Of a stretch of DNA of 64,000 nucleotides, positions 1 through 10,640 are shown piece by piece. The notes beneath the pieces are model-generated. The model made no database searches and was not told where the DNA came from. It saw nothing but the letters and a program-made list of their open reading frames with translations. Position 1 is the stretch's first letter. Each line of letters opens with the position of its first letter. Location: the NCBI GenBank assembly GCA_916048095.2, contig OU696586.1:3324749-3388748 (forward strand), given 5' to 3'. The stretch comes from Sacculina carcini (lineage: Eukaryota; Arthropoda; Thecostraca; Sacculinidae). The position numbers were made by a program, and so were the translations under genes.

Positions 1-351
1 TCACTTCGTAAATATATTTTTGCTAAATCTTTTGATCCCATTTCTCGCACTTTTACGCCTTACGCTTCCCAATGACTAATTTACAATTACTTTTGTTTTT
101 ATGTATTTTCATTTTATACATCTCCATTTTTTGTTCCTTTCTGTGAGTTTTCTACTTCTTTTCTCATATCTTGTTATCGTGGATCATGTTGTTTCTCATT
201 GTTGTCTCTTTTGCGTTTGTTTCTATGTGAGCGCTATACAAATACATTGTTGTTGTTGTTGTTGTATTTGGGTTATGGCCATTTCTCACTACGTACCATC
301 TGACCCAACACTGATGCGATGCACACCAGCGTTGACCCATATGGTAAGATT
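1..351. other. AT-rich unique DNA, no gene seen
   Basis: Low-complexity AT-rich sequence with a short (TTG)n run near 247-263. The only open frame here is rich in F, L, C and H with no domain I recognise, and I treat it as chance. Confidence 0.5.
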
Positions 352-359
352 GTTAAGGT

Positions 360-612
360 CAGAGCCGTTGCGAGGACTTATGACCCCCCCCGAAGGCAAC
401 ATTTGGGGCCCCATTATAAATAAATTACCAAATAATTAATTTATTGATTAGACATAATCACAATACAAGCTCGGGTGAAAACATTTGAGCAAACAGGTAA
501 AGGCTATACATAATAAATATGATAAATTATAATATCAAACGTGAAACAACGGGGCCCCTCAACATTCGGGGACCCCGGCCGGGGGGTACGGGGGGCGGTT
601 GCTACGGCTCTG
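360..612. mobile_element. hAT-like MITE, CAGAGCCGTTGC family
   Basis: The left end reads CAGAGCCGTTGCGAGG and the right end is its near inverted complement (GTTGCTACGGCTCTG). The flanks are an 8-bp direct repeat with one mismatch: gttaaggt at 352-359 and cttaaggt at 613-620. An 8-bp duplication fits hAT elements. Poly-C/poly-G blocks lie just inside both ends. There is no coding capacity, so it is non-autonomous. A deleted relative is at 44814-44969. Confidence 0.75.
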
Positions 613-933
613 CTTAAGGTGGTCGTGAGTGCATTTGGCAGTGGCGTATCTAGTGACTGAAAGTTAGGAGAGTGACCATCTTGGCCAATTCTTATCAGCT
701 GCATGAAGTTCATGTCAGGATGGGCCAGGTTTGGTTAGTAATACAAATCATCAAATGGTTAGTAATACAAATCATACAAATATTCACTACGTATATACAA
801 TTTAGGTTGGGATTTGAATTATATGTGTAAGTGTCAAGTTCTTTGAAAACCACCGAACTACATACAGCTGAGGAAAGATTGGCCAAGATGGTGACTCGTT
901 TAACTTTCAGTCACTAGATATATAATGATATAA
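613..933. other. AT-rich spacer, left flank of Helitron H1
   Basis: No gene seen. It has a short direct repeat of 'aatacaaatcat' near 739-777. It ends in A immediately before the TC terminus of H1. Confidence 0.5.
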
Positions 934-1156
934 TCTATATATATAAAAGAGATCCTCTGTGTGTGTGTGTGTGTGCGTGTGTGTGTGTGTGGGTGTGTGT
1001 GTGTGTGTTTGTCCCACCCTCCTTGGTTCATTTTCTATGAGCTGCTACTCGGCCATCACCCGGCGTATCCGCTAAAAATTTATACCATCATGTTGTAAAT
1101 TTTGTTGTCTACAATGTAAGTTAAATTTTTAATTTTCAAAAGAAAACCAAAAAAGT

Positions 1157-3180
1157 TATAGCGGTGAAAAGACAAAATGAAGCCTGAAAAATTCGAAAAT
1201 TTTGGTCAATATTTTGTAGACTACTCCTCCTAAACCAGCAATGGTACAACTATACAAGTTATACCACTGTGTAGAAAATTTTCTGTTCTACTCAACTAAT
1301 TATAATTTATACCCAAAAATAAAATATAAAACATGTAAAATTGGAACAAATTCAATCTACATTCAAAATTTTTTTTAAGCTCCACGCGTCCGATTTTCTA
1401 TATTTTTTTCTCTATTTCTCAAAAACTAATTATCACACATCTAAATAAATAATACCATCATGCTGGGAATTATGTTTGCTATAACACGGTATAATTTTTA
1501 ATTTTTCAAAGTGTATTAGAAAAAAGTTACGGCGGTGTGAAGTGTAAATGACAAAGTCAAAAAGGCAAAATTAGCACACAAAAACGTGAATATTTTGGTC
1601 AATATTCCACTATCTATTCCTCACAAACCAGCAATGGTACAGCTATAAAATTATACTATTGTGTAGATAATTTTGTGTTCTACAAGAAAAGTTATAATTT
1701 ATACCCACAAATGATATGAAAACGTGTAAAATTGGCAAAATTCTAAATACATCCAAAATTACGCTTGAATATCGGTTGATTAAAATGAATTCATTTTTCT
1801 ACCTATTTTTCAAGAAATATTTGTCACACATAAAAATAAATTATAGCATCGTGCTAGAAATCTAGTTTTCTACAATACGGTATAATTTTTAATTTTCCAA
1901 AGTGTATCTGAAGGACGTTACGGCGGTGTAAAGTCAAAATGTCATGTTGCCAATTTGACAGCTATTATGCGCACTTGCGATTACACATGAATATACACTG
2001 ATTAAATTTCACTGAAGTCCAATCACAATTGACGCACTTTCGATTACACAGGAATATACTACTGTGTAGATAATTTTGTGTTCTACAAGAAAAGTCATAA
2101 TTTATACCCACAAATGATACAAAAAAAACGTGTAAAATTGGCAAACTTCTCAAATACATCCAAAATTACACATGAGCACCGGATGACTGAAATTAATTCA
2201 TTTTTCTACTATTTCTCAGGAACTGTTTGTCACACATTAAAATCAATTATACCATCGTGCTAGAAATCTTGATTTCTACAATACGGTATAATTTGTAATT
2301 TTCCAAAGTATATCTGAAGTAAGTTACGGCGGTGTAAAGTCAAAAGGACATATTGCCAATTTGTTAGCTATTACGCGCACTTGCGATTACACAGGAATAT
2401 ACTACTGTGTAGATAATTTTGTGTCCTACAAGGTGAGCTATAATTTATACCCACAAATGATACGAAAAACGTGTAAAATTGGCAAAATTCTCAAATACAT
2501 CCAAAATTACACTTGATCACCGGGCGTCTAAAATAAATTCATTTTTCTACTATTTCTCAGTAACTATTTGTTACACATAAAAATAAATTATACCGTCGTG
2601 CTAGAAATCTTGTTTTCTACAATACGGTATAATTTGTAATTTTCCAAAGTGTATCTGAAGGAAGTTACGGCGGTGTAAAGTCAAAATGTCATGTTGCCAA
2701 TTTGACAGCTATTATGCGCACTTGCGATTACACATGAATATACACTCATTTAATTTCACTGAAGTCCAATCACAATTTACGCACTTGCGATTACACATAA
2801 ATATACTACTGTGTAGAGAATTTTGTGTTCTACGAGATAAGTTATAATTTATACCCACAAATGATACAAAAAACGTGTAAAATTGGCAAAATTCTCAAAT
2901 ACATCCCAAATTACACTTAAACACCAGGTGACTTAAATTAATTCATTTTTCTACTATTTCTCAAGAACTATTTGTTATACATAAAAATAAATTATAACAT
3001 CGTGCTAAAAATGTTGTTTTCTACAATACGGTATAATTTGTAATTTTCCAAAGGATATCTGAAGGAAGTTACGGCGGTGTAAAGTCAAAAGGACATATTG
3101 CCAATTTGACAGCTATTATGCGCACTTGCGATTACACAGGAATATACACCGATTAAATTTCACTGAAGCCCAATCACAAT
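1157..3180 (+). repeat. Tandem core units of Helitron H1 (about 0.34-0.40 kb)
   Basis: The landmark 'acggcggtgt' recurs near 1515, 1918, 2323, 2665 and 3069, with a diverged form at 1157. A second landmark, 'gtgtagataattttgtg', recurs near 1665, 2059 and 2403, with variants at 1253 and 2807. Spacings are about 340-405 bp. H6 has one unit fewer, which accounts for most of the length difference between H1 and H6. Confidence 0.8.
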
Positions 3181-3299
3181 TAAGAACGCATCATATTAGC
3201 TCCAAGCATGGATGGTGTGGTTTTATTGGGTACAGTTTAATTAATGCTACACTATACTGAATAGAAAGGCTTTATTGCCCTCAATATTTACACATGAAT

Positions 3300-6064
3300 T
3301 GTTCCGCCCGACGGGCGGGTAAAATACTACTGGGAGCAAAGTTAACTACTGAATTTTACTGTATAATTTAATTGGTTTAATTTCAAGTTGTATAAGCTTA
3401 AGCTGCATAAGGATATGGGTTGTAATATCATGCAATGCCAACTATATGAATATGCTGTTTTAGCGGACGCATAAATTTTGAATTATAGAGATGACAGAAG
3501 GTTTCATTGTTTTGATAGTGTTACACTTCTGAATTACTACACACGAAGGATGGGTGTGAACTTGAGTACTGTTGAGGAAAAAACTTCGTCAATAATTAAA
3601 ACAAGAATTTTCCAATATATATTTTTCTATTGGATAAGCTTTTTGCTTTTTGATTCATTATATTCTATTTATAGTTCCGCACGACGGGCGGGTTTGAATA
3701 CGAGGCAGTTCGAGGGAAAATATTTTGCCACATCTAAAATAAAAACATTCACATTTAGACTTTTCTTTTGGTTAAGACTTTTTATGGGTTTACTTTTTCT
3801 AATTTAATTTCTAATCATTTTTTTATTAATTCAATATTCATTTTACTTTATTTATTGTTCTGCACAAATGGCGGGTTTTAATGCTAGATGGTGATGTTGA
3901 GTTATAAATATATTTTGAAAACATTATGATAAAAAAAATTAGTCATTTTTCATTGTTTTGTGTCAGAGTTCTGAATTATTCCGCACGACGGGTAGGTTTA
4001 AATATGAGGTGGATTAAGGGATAATATTTTGTCAAATTTATAATTAAAATTTCTTGGTGATTATATTAATAATATAATCATCATATAAATAATTTATTTG
4101 ATTGGTGAACGTATTTACAGGTAAAATTTTTTGCTTTTAAAATTTTATACAGTTTATTCTATGGATTGAATATGCATTTTATTTTATGAATTGTTGAGCA
4201 CGACGGGCGGGTTTCCATATGAGGCGGGTTAATGGAAAATATGTTGCCAAATAAAAATAAAAATAATTAAACTTAGACTTTTCAATTGAGTAAGATTGTA
4301 ATGAGTATATCTGTTTTCTATTTTAATTTTCAATATGTTTATGAATTAAATATGAATTTCATAATGAATTTCAAATATGAATTGCTCCGCATAACTGGCG
4401 GGTTACAATGCTAGACGGTGATGTTAAGTTATAAAAATATTTTGGAAACATTATGATGAAAAAGTGTAGTCAAATTTCATTGTTTCGTGTCTGAGTTCTG
4501 AATTATTCAGCACGACGGGCATGTATAAATATGAGGCGGTTTAGGCAACCTATTTTGTGAAAATAAATATGAAAATATAGAAACTTAGACGTTTTTATGG
4601 GCTTACCCCACTTTTTTTAATTCATATTCCTTTTCTCTTATGAATTGAATACAAATTTAATAGTATGAACTGTTTCGCACGACGGGCGGGTTTACATGCT
4701 AGAATTTTCGTTGTTTGTTACGTGTTTGTGTTCTGAATTATTCCGCACAATGGGTGGGTTTATATATGAGGCGGGTTGAGGGAAAATATTATTTAAAAAT
4801 AAAAATAAAAATACTCACACTTGGACTTTTCTATTGAGTAAGACACTTATGAGTTTTCATTTTCTTTTTTAATTTGGAATATTTTTTATGAATACGAATT
4901 TTTATGAATATTAATGCCATTTTATGAATTCCTCCGCACAACGGGCGGGTTTTAATGCTAGAAAGTAAAGAGTAAAATAGTACTTAAGCAAATGATGTTG
5001 GGGAATGATGTTAAGAAATAAATATAGTTTGGAAACATTCTGATGGAAATAATTCATCATCTTTCATTGTTTGTTTCGTGTTTGTGTTCTGAATTATACC
5101 ACAAGACGGGCAGATTTATATATCAGGCGGGTTGAGGGATAATATTTGCCAAAATAAATACAAAAATATTCTCATTTTGACATTCTATTGGTTAAGACAT
5201 TTATAGGTTAGATTTTTTGCTTTTAAATTTGTATTCATTATATTTTATGGATTTTATATGAATTTTATTGCATGAATTGTTCCGCACGACGGGTTGGTTT
5301 AAAAAAAGTGTTTGTTAGTTCATTTTTTCAAATGGTTCATTTGAAAAAGGTTTATTTATAAATAAAAATGCTCCGCGGGCAGCAACTATAGACAATGGAA
5401 CGTCTCCTGTAGAATTCATCCATACACAACACCAATGGATTTGACTTCAAGATGCAGAACGGATCGTGTTCGAGTTCTGAATTATTCAGCACAACGGGCG
5501 GGTGTAAAAATTACTAAGGCGGACTGAGGGGAAATATTTTTTCGAAATAAAAATAATTAAACCTAGAATTTTCAATTGCTTAATATTTTTATGTGTGTAC
5601 CCTATTTCATTTTTAATTTTCCATAATCTATAAATGAATAATAATTTTCTGTCTGTCTGTGAATGAATGCTTGAATATGAGGTGACATAATTGCGCGGGT
5701 TCAATGGTATAGATCAGGGGCTTCAAACGCAAACGAAGCGATGGTTCATTTTTATTAAATAAAAATGTCCCGCGGGCAGCAATAAAACGTTCCATTTCAC
5801 CGTGTAGAATGAATTCATATACAAAACTAATGGATTTGACTTCAAGAACCAGAACGGATGGTGTTCGAGTTCTGAATTAATCCGCACGTCGGGCGGGTTT
5901 AAATATGAGGCGGGCTGAGTGAAAATATTTTGTCAAAATAAAATCATAATTTTGAAATTTAGACTTTTCAATTGATTAAGATTTTCATAAGTTTGCCTTA
6001 TTTATTTTTTAATTTGCAATATTTTTATAAATTGTTCCGCACAACGGGCGGGTTTGAATGCTAG
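3300..6064 (+). repeat. Reiterated 3' hairpin modules of Helitron H1
   Basis: About fifteen versions of CCGCACGACGGGCGGG occur near 3305, 3676, 3861, 3978, 4196, 4384, 4508, 4675, 4743, 4935, 5099, 5282, 5488, 5881 and 6037. CCGC and GCGG can pair as a short stem. Two module types tend to alternate. One runs into 'ttttaatgctag', the element terminus. The other runs into 'tttaaatatgaggcgggttg'. Confidence 0.75.
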
Positions 6065-7071
6065 TATAATTATAAAACTAGATGTTAGATACTAGATAGT
6101 CACTAGATACTGTGGTGATGGTCCTATAGTCCCATCACCAATATATACCGCCAACCATTTGGTCTATCTCACATGATGCTAGTATGGATGACAGCACTAG
6201 TGTGCCTGAATTCGACAGAGGTTCGTCAACGCGAAAGATATGCGATAGATGGCGTAAGTGATTTTTTGGATTACGGATTGTGATTATTCTTGTCAAATTG
6301 TTTGTTTGGTATAAAACATTTGGATTAAACCATGGTTTAAAACAAGTTTTTTTTCTTTCAAAAAAACATGTTTTTTAAATTGTTTTTTTTCGATAAAAAT
6401 GATTTTTCTCATATAGGAATGATCAAATATTTTCCGAATTAGGAAATGAGTTCATTAATGCAGTTTTAAATCTTCATAAATATTACATTTTCGCATGATT
6501 TTAAGGGTTTTCACGATATGGGAAACATATCTATTAACATTTTTGGTTTTTGCTGGGGAAGCATTGTAGTTGGTATTTATGATAAATCCTGAATTTTTAC
6601 GACAAAACATCTGAGTTTCTATGAAAAACACTATTTTTAGAAGCCCCTGAGTTAAAAAAAACTGTGTTTACTCTGAAAACAAACATGAATTAACCTTCAT
6701 AGACAAAACGATTTTTGGTCACTAGTTTATCATAAAAAAGGCCACTGGGTATTTGGATTTGGACTTTGCAAACATATGTGGGTGTTTAAAATCGACTGTT
6801 TTCGCAATTGGAAGCGGTTTAAAACTTCCGTTGCCTATAGATGCCACAAGGTGAAATTCAAGATCCTGTGTGTACATTTTTTTATTTTATGATTTTTCTT
6901 TTTTAAATATTTAAAAAACCCTTGGTAAGTGGTACTAAAACATGTTTAACTATATACTAAATAGCATGGTACGATCCATTTTTTGATTTGTGTGTGCAAA
7001 GTGTAAAAAACCAAATATACAGAAAAACCAATGTTTCTTTTTGTTTTTTCCAAAAAACATGGTCTTTGCTT
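6065..7071 (+). repeat. H1 3' flank, duplicated with H6 (candidate transduced DNA)
   Basis: This segment follows the CTAG end of H1 and is matched almost base for base by 33083-34081, which follows the CTAG end of H6. Similarity stops abruptly after 'aaaaaacatggtct'. It carries a short possible exon (6173-6255). Confidence 0.8.
6173..6255 (+). pseudogene. Possible captured first exon ending at a GTAAGT donor
   Basis: An ATG-led open stretch runs straight into GTAAGTG, a strong splice-donor match. In one frame it begins MMLVWMTALVCLNSTEVRQ, which has a signal-peptide-like hydrophobic core. In another frame, from the ATG at 6185, it begins MDDSTSVPEFDRGSSTRK. The sequence cannot decide between them. 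A TATA-like 'atatata' lies about 30 bp upstream (near 6142). The copy at 33190-33272 keeps both the ATGs and the donor with a few substitutions. I do not recognise the protein, and the exon reading is inference. Confidence 0.35.
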
Positions 7072-7321
7072 TTTTTAAAACCCCGGTTTCTTCCAAGCCC
7101 TGCTTCATAGTAGTGAATTCAACATTATGGAAATTATGCTCACTCATTGAGATAACAAGAATTCCATGCCAATTTTGGCCTTCAATTTGAAAACTGTCAA
7201 GTATATGACCATCAAAAGGTAATTTAGATAATACCATCTAACGTGCATATGGCATTATTCAAAATGTGAAAATATACATTTTCAAAAAGATCATTTTTTT
7301 AATGGCGTAAATTATATTGTA
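7072..7321. other. AT-rich DNA, no gene seen
   Basis: Sequence beyond the duplication breakpoint, with no second copy in the window. Overlapping open frames on both strands have no recognisable motif. Confidence 0.4.
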
Positions 7322-7546
7322 CTAGCATCAAAACCCGCCCGTCGTGCGGAACAGTTCATATTATTGAATTTGTATTCATTTCATAAAAGAAAACGGATAC
7401 AAATTTAAAAAGAACTAAGTAAACCCATAAAAAGTATTAACCAATAGAAAAGTCTAAATATGGATGTATTTATTTTAGATGTGGCAAAATATTTTCCCCC
7501 GTACATCCTCATATTTAAACCCACCCGTCGCGCGGAACGATTATTA
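7322..7546 (-). mobile_element. Helitron-like 3' terminal fragment (minus)
   Basis: It starts with 'ctagcatcaaaacccgcccg', the complement of the family's 3' end, followed by a second hairpin module near 7515. It is truncated where similarity ends, around 7546. Confidence 0.7.
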
Positions 7547-7984
7547 AAATTGTTCAGACAGACATTCGGAACATACACGTATATTAAAGTTCACGAATGA
7601 TTTCATCTGCAAACAAAACAATCATATAAATATCAACAAAACACTTCTAATAGCCCGCAAATACTCCCGCTGGGACACAGTACACACGCATTGGGAAATA
7701 CGAGTACACAATGGGCTTAGCGGGTATTGTCACTTACCGGGCGAAATAGGCACATGCGATCAGCGCGCCTGTCAAACACTGAATGATCACATAGAAGTGT
7801 GTGCAGACACACGCGCACTAATGCGTGCCTAACGCTGGCTGGTGACCTTGCCTAGGTCATACTGCTCTACGCACAGTTCGCTCACTATTAGCTGCATTTC
7901 TACAAAAATAAAATGAATAAATGCAGTCAAAAGCTTAACCAATAGCAAAATCTTAATTTGGAAATTTTTACTCTACCTGTGTGT
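7547..7984. other. GC-richer unique segment between Helitron fragments
   Basis: No gene recognised. Composition (about 7660-7880) is clearly more GC-rich than the surrounding Helitron DNA, so it may be a captured or older host fragment. Confidence 0.4.
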
Positions 7985-8258
7985 GAGTATTAGCTCCAAG
8001 AATTGTTGGTGTGATTTTATTGCGTGCGGGCTAACTATGAGAAGGCTCTTTGGGTCTATTTGAGGCTATTTGAGGGAAAATAATTTGTGAAAATAAAAAT
8101 GAAAATATTCACATTTAGACTTTTCTATTGGTTTATGGGTTAGACTTTTTATGGGTTCACATATTCTGTTTTATTTGTATTCCTTTATATTTTATGAATT
8201 GAATACCAATAATATTTTATTAAGTGTTCCGCACGACGGACGAGTTTAAATTCTAGCT
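7985..8258 (+). mobile_element. Helitron-like 3' fragment (plus)
   Basis: It begins with a diverged 'attagctccaag' middle region, then an A-rich module and a hairpin version 'ccgcacgacggacgag', and ends in 'aaattctag'. It is internally deleted relative to H1. Confidence 0.6.
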
Positions 8259-8445
8259 TGTGAGAGATTTCTCAGTAGCATTATTGGTGAGCCCACTTTC
8301 GAGGTAAGCCTGTGACGGATTTAAAAGTCGATTTAAAAGAGCAAGACTTAAATGCCTGATGAAATTGACAAGGTGTGATAAAACATTATAAGAAAGAATA
8401 AGTTATGACACATATTGTCTGCTGTGTAGTGTGTGTGCATGCACG

Positions 8446-8480
8446 AAACACACACACACACACACACATGCACACACACA
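8446..8480. repeat. (CA)n microsatellite
   Basis: Alternating CA run interrupted once by 'tg'. The predicted short frames over it are repeat translations. Confidence 0.8.
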
Positions 8481-8809
8481 AGCTCCAAAAGCTACAGTAA
8501 ACAACCATGAAGACAGGCCTGCGCTGCATACTGCGCTGCACAAACCACAGCGAGCTAGCACGGAAACACCCCATTGCAAAAGGCACACAAAAACAATTTT
8601 TTGTTGCGTAGAGTAGTGGAGCCTGTATATACAATTGTAATGTGAATTGAAGATTCATAATGTGATGTTTTGGCTCGACGATCAATGTATATTTTTGTTG
8701 TTGGTCTGCTTGTGTGTTTCGCCTTGCTGGGCTTTGATTGGCTGTTGCGATGATGACGTAGTAGTTTAAAACGGAGCATAAATTGCACTGAAAACGGGAA
8801 AAACAGGAC

Positions 8810-8985
8810 GTTTAGTTTAGTGACGTTTATTGTTTAGCTTAGTGACGTTTAGTGTTTAGTTTAGTGACGTTTAGTGTTTAGTTTAATGACTTTTAGTGTT
8901 TAGTTTAGTGACGTTTAGTGTTCAGTTTAGTGACGTTTAGTGTTTAGTTTATTGACGTTAGTTTTGTTCAGTGTTTAGTGACGCA
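8810..8985. repeat. 22-bp minisatellite
   Basis: About eight copies of a 22-bp unit close to 'gtttagtttagtgacgttta', with scattered substitutions and a final degenerate copy. No coding potential. Confidence 0.85.
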
Positions 8986-9249
8986 CACTGTTGTGGATGT
9001 ATTGAGAGTGAATTATTGTGGCTGCATTGTCGATTTGATCGAGACTATTTTATTTCATTTTCTGTGCTAATTGCTGGTTTAAATATATCTGCATTTTTTT
9101 CTCGCTACAGACGACATTTGAGCTGTGTAGCTATGTCGTCCAATGACACAATTCAGCCACAACAATATTGAAAAAAACCACAACAATAAAGAAATAGGGT
9201 ACACTCATAAAATATTAATGAATTGAAAATTCTAAGTTTAATTATTTAT
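8986..9249. other. Unique spacer, no gene seen
   Basis: AT-rich sequence between the 22-bp minisatellite and a minus-strand Helitron module. The short open frame here has no motif. Confidence 0.4.
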
Positions 9250-9369
9250 TTTTTGAGCAAATATTTCCCCTCAGTCCGCCTTAGTCATATTTAACCCGCC
9301 CGTCGTGCGGAATAATTCAGAACTCGAACACGATCCGTTCTGGATCTTGAAGGCAAATCCATTGGTTTT
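9250..9369 (-). mobile_element. Helitron-like 3' module fragment (minus)
   Basis: It contains the complement of 'ttccgcacgacgggcggg' plus the 'gttcgagttctgaattattc' and 'aagatccagaacggatcg' modules seen at 5440-5500. It abuts the (GTT)n tail of the LINE on its right. Confidence 0.65.
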
Positions 9370-9375
9370 GTGTAT

Positions 9376-10640
9376 AACAACAACAACAAAAACAACAACA
9401 TGTATTGGCTGATTCAAGGAGTTTCGAAAGGAGAGATAAGATCGAGATGGGTCGATAATTACATGGTAGAGTATGATCAAGACAAGGTTTCTTAAGAATA
9501 GGCGTTATAGATGCATGCTTGGAGGCAAGAAAAATACCGTGGAGAAACGAGGAGTTAATAAAATGAGTGAAGAAGGGAGCCAGTAGAAGAATTGAATCAG
9601 AAATTGCAGAAATGTTTATTGAATCGGTACGGCAGCGAGATTTCTGGAGTATTCTGAGATAGCGCGCGGTCTTTGATATAGGAATGAAAGAGAATGACGA
9701 CAAAGATTCAATTGACGATGAAAAGGATAATGGAGAGGAAGAAGGTTGAATGCTGGAATGCAGAACGGAGACTTTCTCAGCAAAGAAATGAGCAAAATTG
9801 GAGGCGGTGATTGAGCATGATGGCTGATGAGCTCGACCGGAAATAGCTTTCAGGGTTGACCAGCGCGAGCGAGAAGATGCACGGTGCTCACTCAGCTTGG
9901 AAAGATAGAAGTTCGATTTGGAAGAAGCAACCGCAGAAAGAAATAAGTCTCGGGCTGTGCGAAAAGAATTCCAAGATGAACAAGAGCGAAATCGACGCCA
10001 AGAGCGCTCAAGAGATCGACATTCAGACTGCAAGTGACGAAGTTGAACATACCACCAGGTAGGAGGGGGGTGCTGATACGGTGAGTACGTTGGCACAAAG
10101 GAAAAATTGCATCATCAATATGAGAAAGAGCTTCAGATAAGAAATCAGGGAGAACAAGTGGAGGGAGATGAACATAGTTAGAGAGGCAGAATAATGAGTT
10201 AACCAAAAAGTGAAATTTAGAAGGATCAAACAGTTTGTAATTGCGATAGTGAAATATTTCATTTGAGGATTGTTTAGGCGGCCGAGGTAAAAACAGTTGA
10301 AAAGTAATAAGGCTATGGTCAGAAATTTCAGGAGCGGGTGTATAGGTTATTGTTTCAGCGAAAAACAGTTTGGAAGAAGAAGGAGTCGAAATAACAAGAT
10401 CAAGAGTATGTCCAGATAGATGACTTGCGGCGCAGTTCATGATTTTAAGATCCCACGAATCAAGTAAGTGAATAAATTCGGACGCATAAGGATGAGAGGA
10501 AGAGGAATCCATCCAGATGTTGAAGTCTCCCAAAACGATGAAATTATGAGAGAAGCGCTCAGAAAAATAAGAAATTAGCGAATCAAAATCAGAGAGGAAA
10601 GTAGAGGCTGTACCATTATTGTTATGTCTGTATATGTATA
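9376..10640 (-). pseudogene. L2/CR1-type LINE, internally deleted and frameshifted
   Basis: Read on minus. Upstream, about 10620-10480 encodes IVLGDFNIWMD followed by SGHTLDLVIS. These are motifs of the APE-type endonuclease domain of non-LTR retrotransposons (GDFN, and the C-terminal HTLDLV). After a frameshift near 10060, the second frame holds a basic linker (CRSLERSWRR) and the very start of a reverse transcriptase (ITPILKKP, NYRPISILSLLSKLLE). The RT stops there, at about 9418, and joins 'aatacatgttgttg', the same tail as the L2-type end at 37226. The catalytic RT core is missing, so it is dead or non-autonomous. Its 5' side is cut by Helitron H2 at 10641. The L2/CR1 clade is inferred from motifs. 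Confidence 0.75.

Larger units (their letters stand above)
934..6064 (+). mobile_element. Helitron/HINE-like non-autonomous element H1, full length
   Basis: It starts with TC at 934, preceded by A, and ends with CTAG at 6061-6064, followed by T. These are the canonical Helitron termini and A|T insertion context. In order it contains an AT box, AGAGATCCTCTG, a (GT)n block (about 957-1010), a 5' half of tandem units of about 340-405 bp, a middle region (about 3180-3300) and a 3' half of reiterated short hairpin modules. No Rep/helicase frame is visible, so it must be mobilised in trans. The layout of terminus, microsatellite, tandem core and 3' hairpin resembles DINE-1/HINE elements. The family assignment is inferred from structure, not from a database search. 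Confidence 0.8.

Noticed and set aside
3300..6064. Regularly spaced short repeats suggesting a CRISPR array
   Set aside because: Spacing is irregular (70-400 bp), spacers are themselves related, and the genome is eukaryotic. The repeats are Helitron 3' modules.
6950..7237. Overlapping frames of 95 and 66 codons
   Set aside because: Opposite strands of the same AT-rich DNA, and the frame is not maintained beyond 34081 in the second copy.
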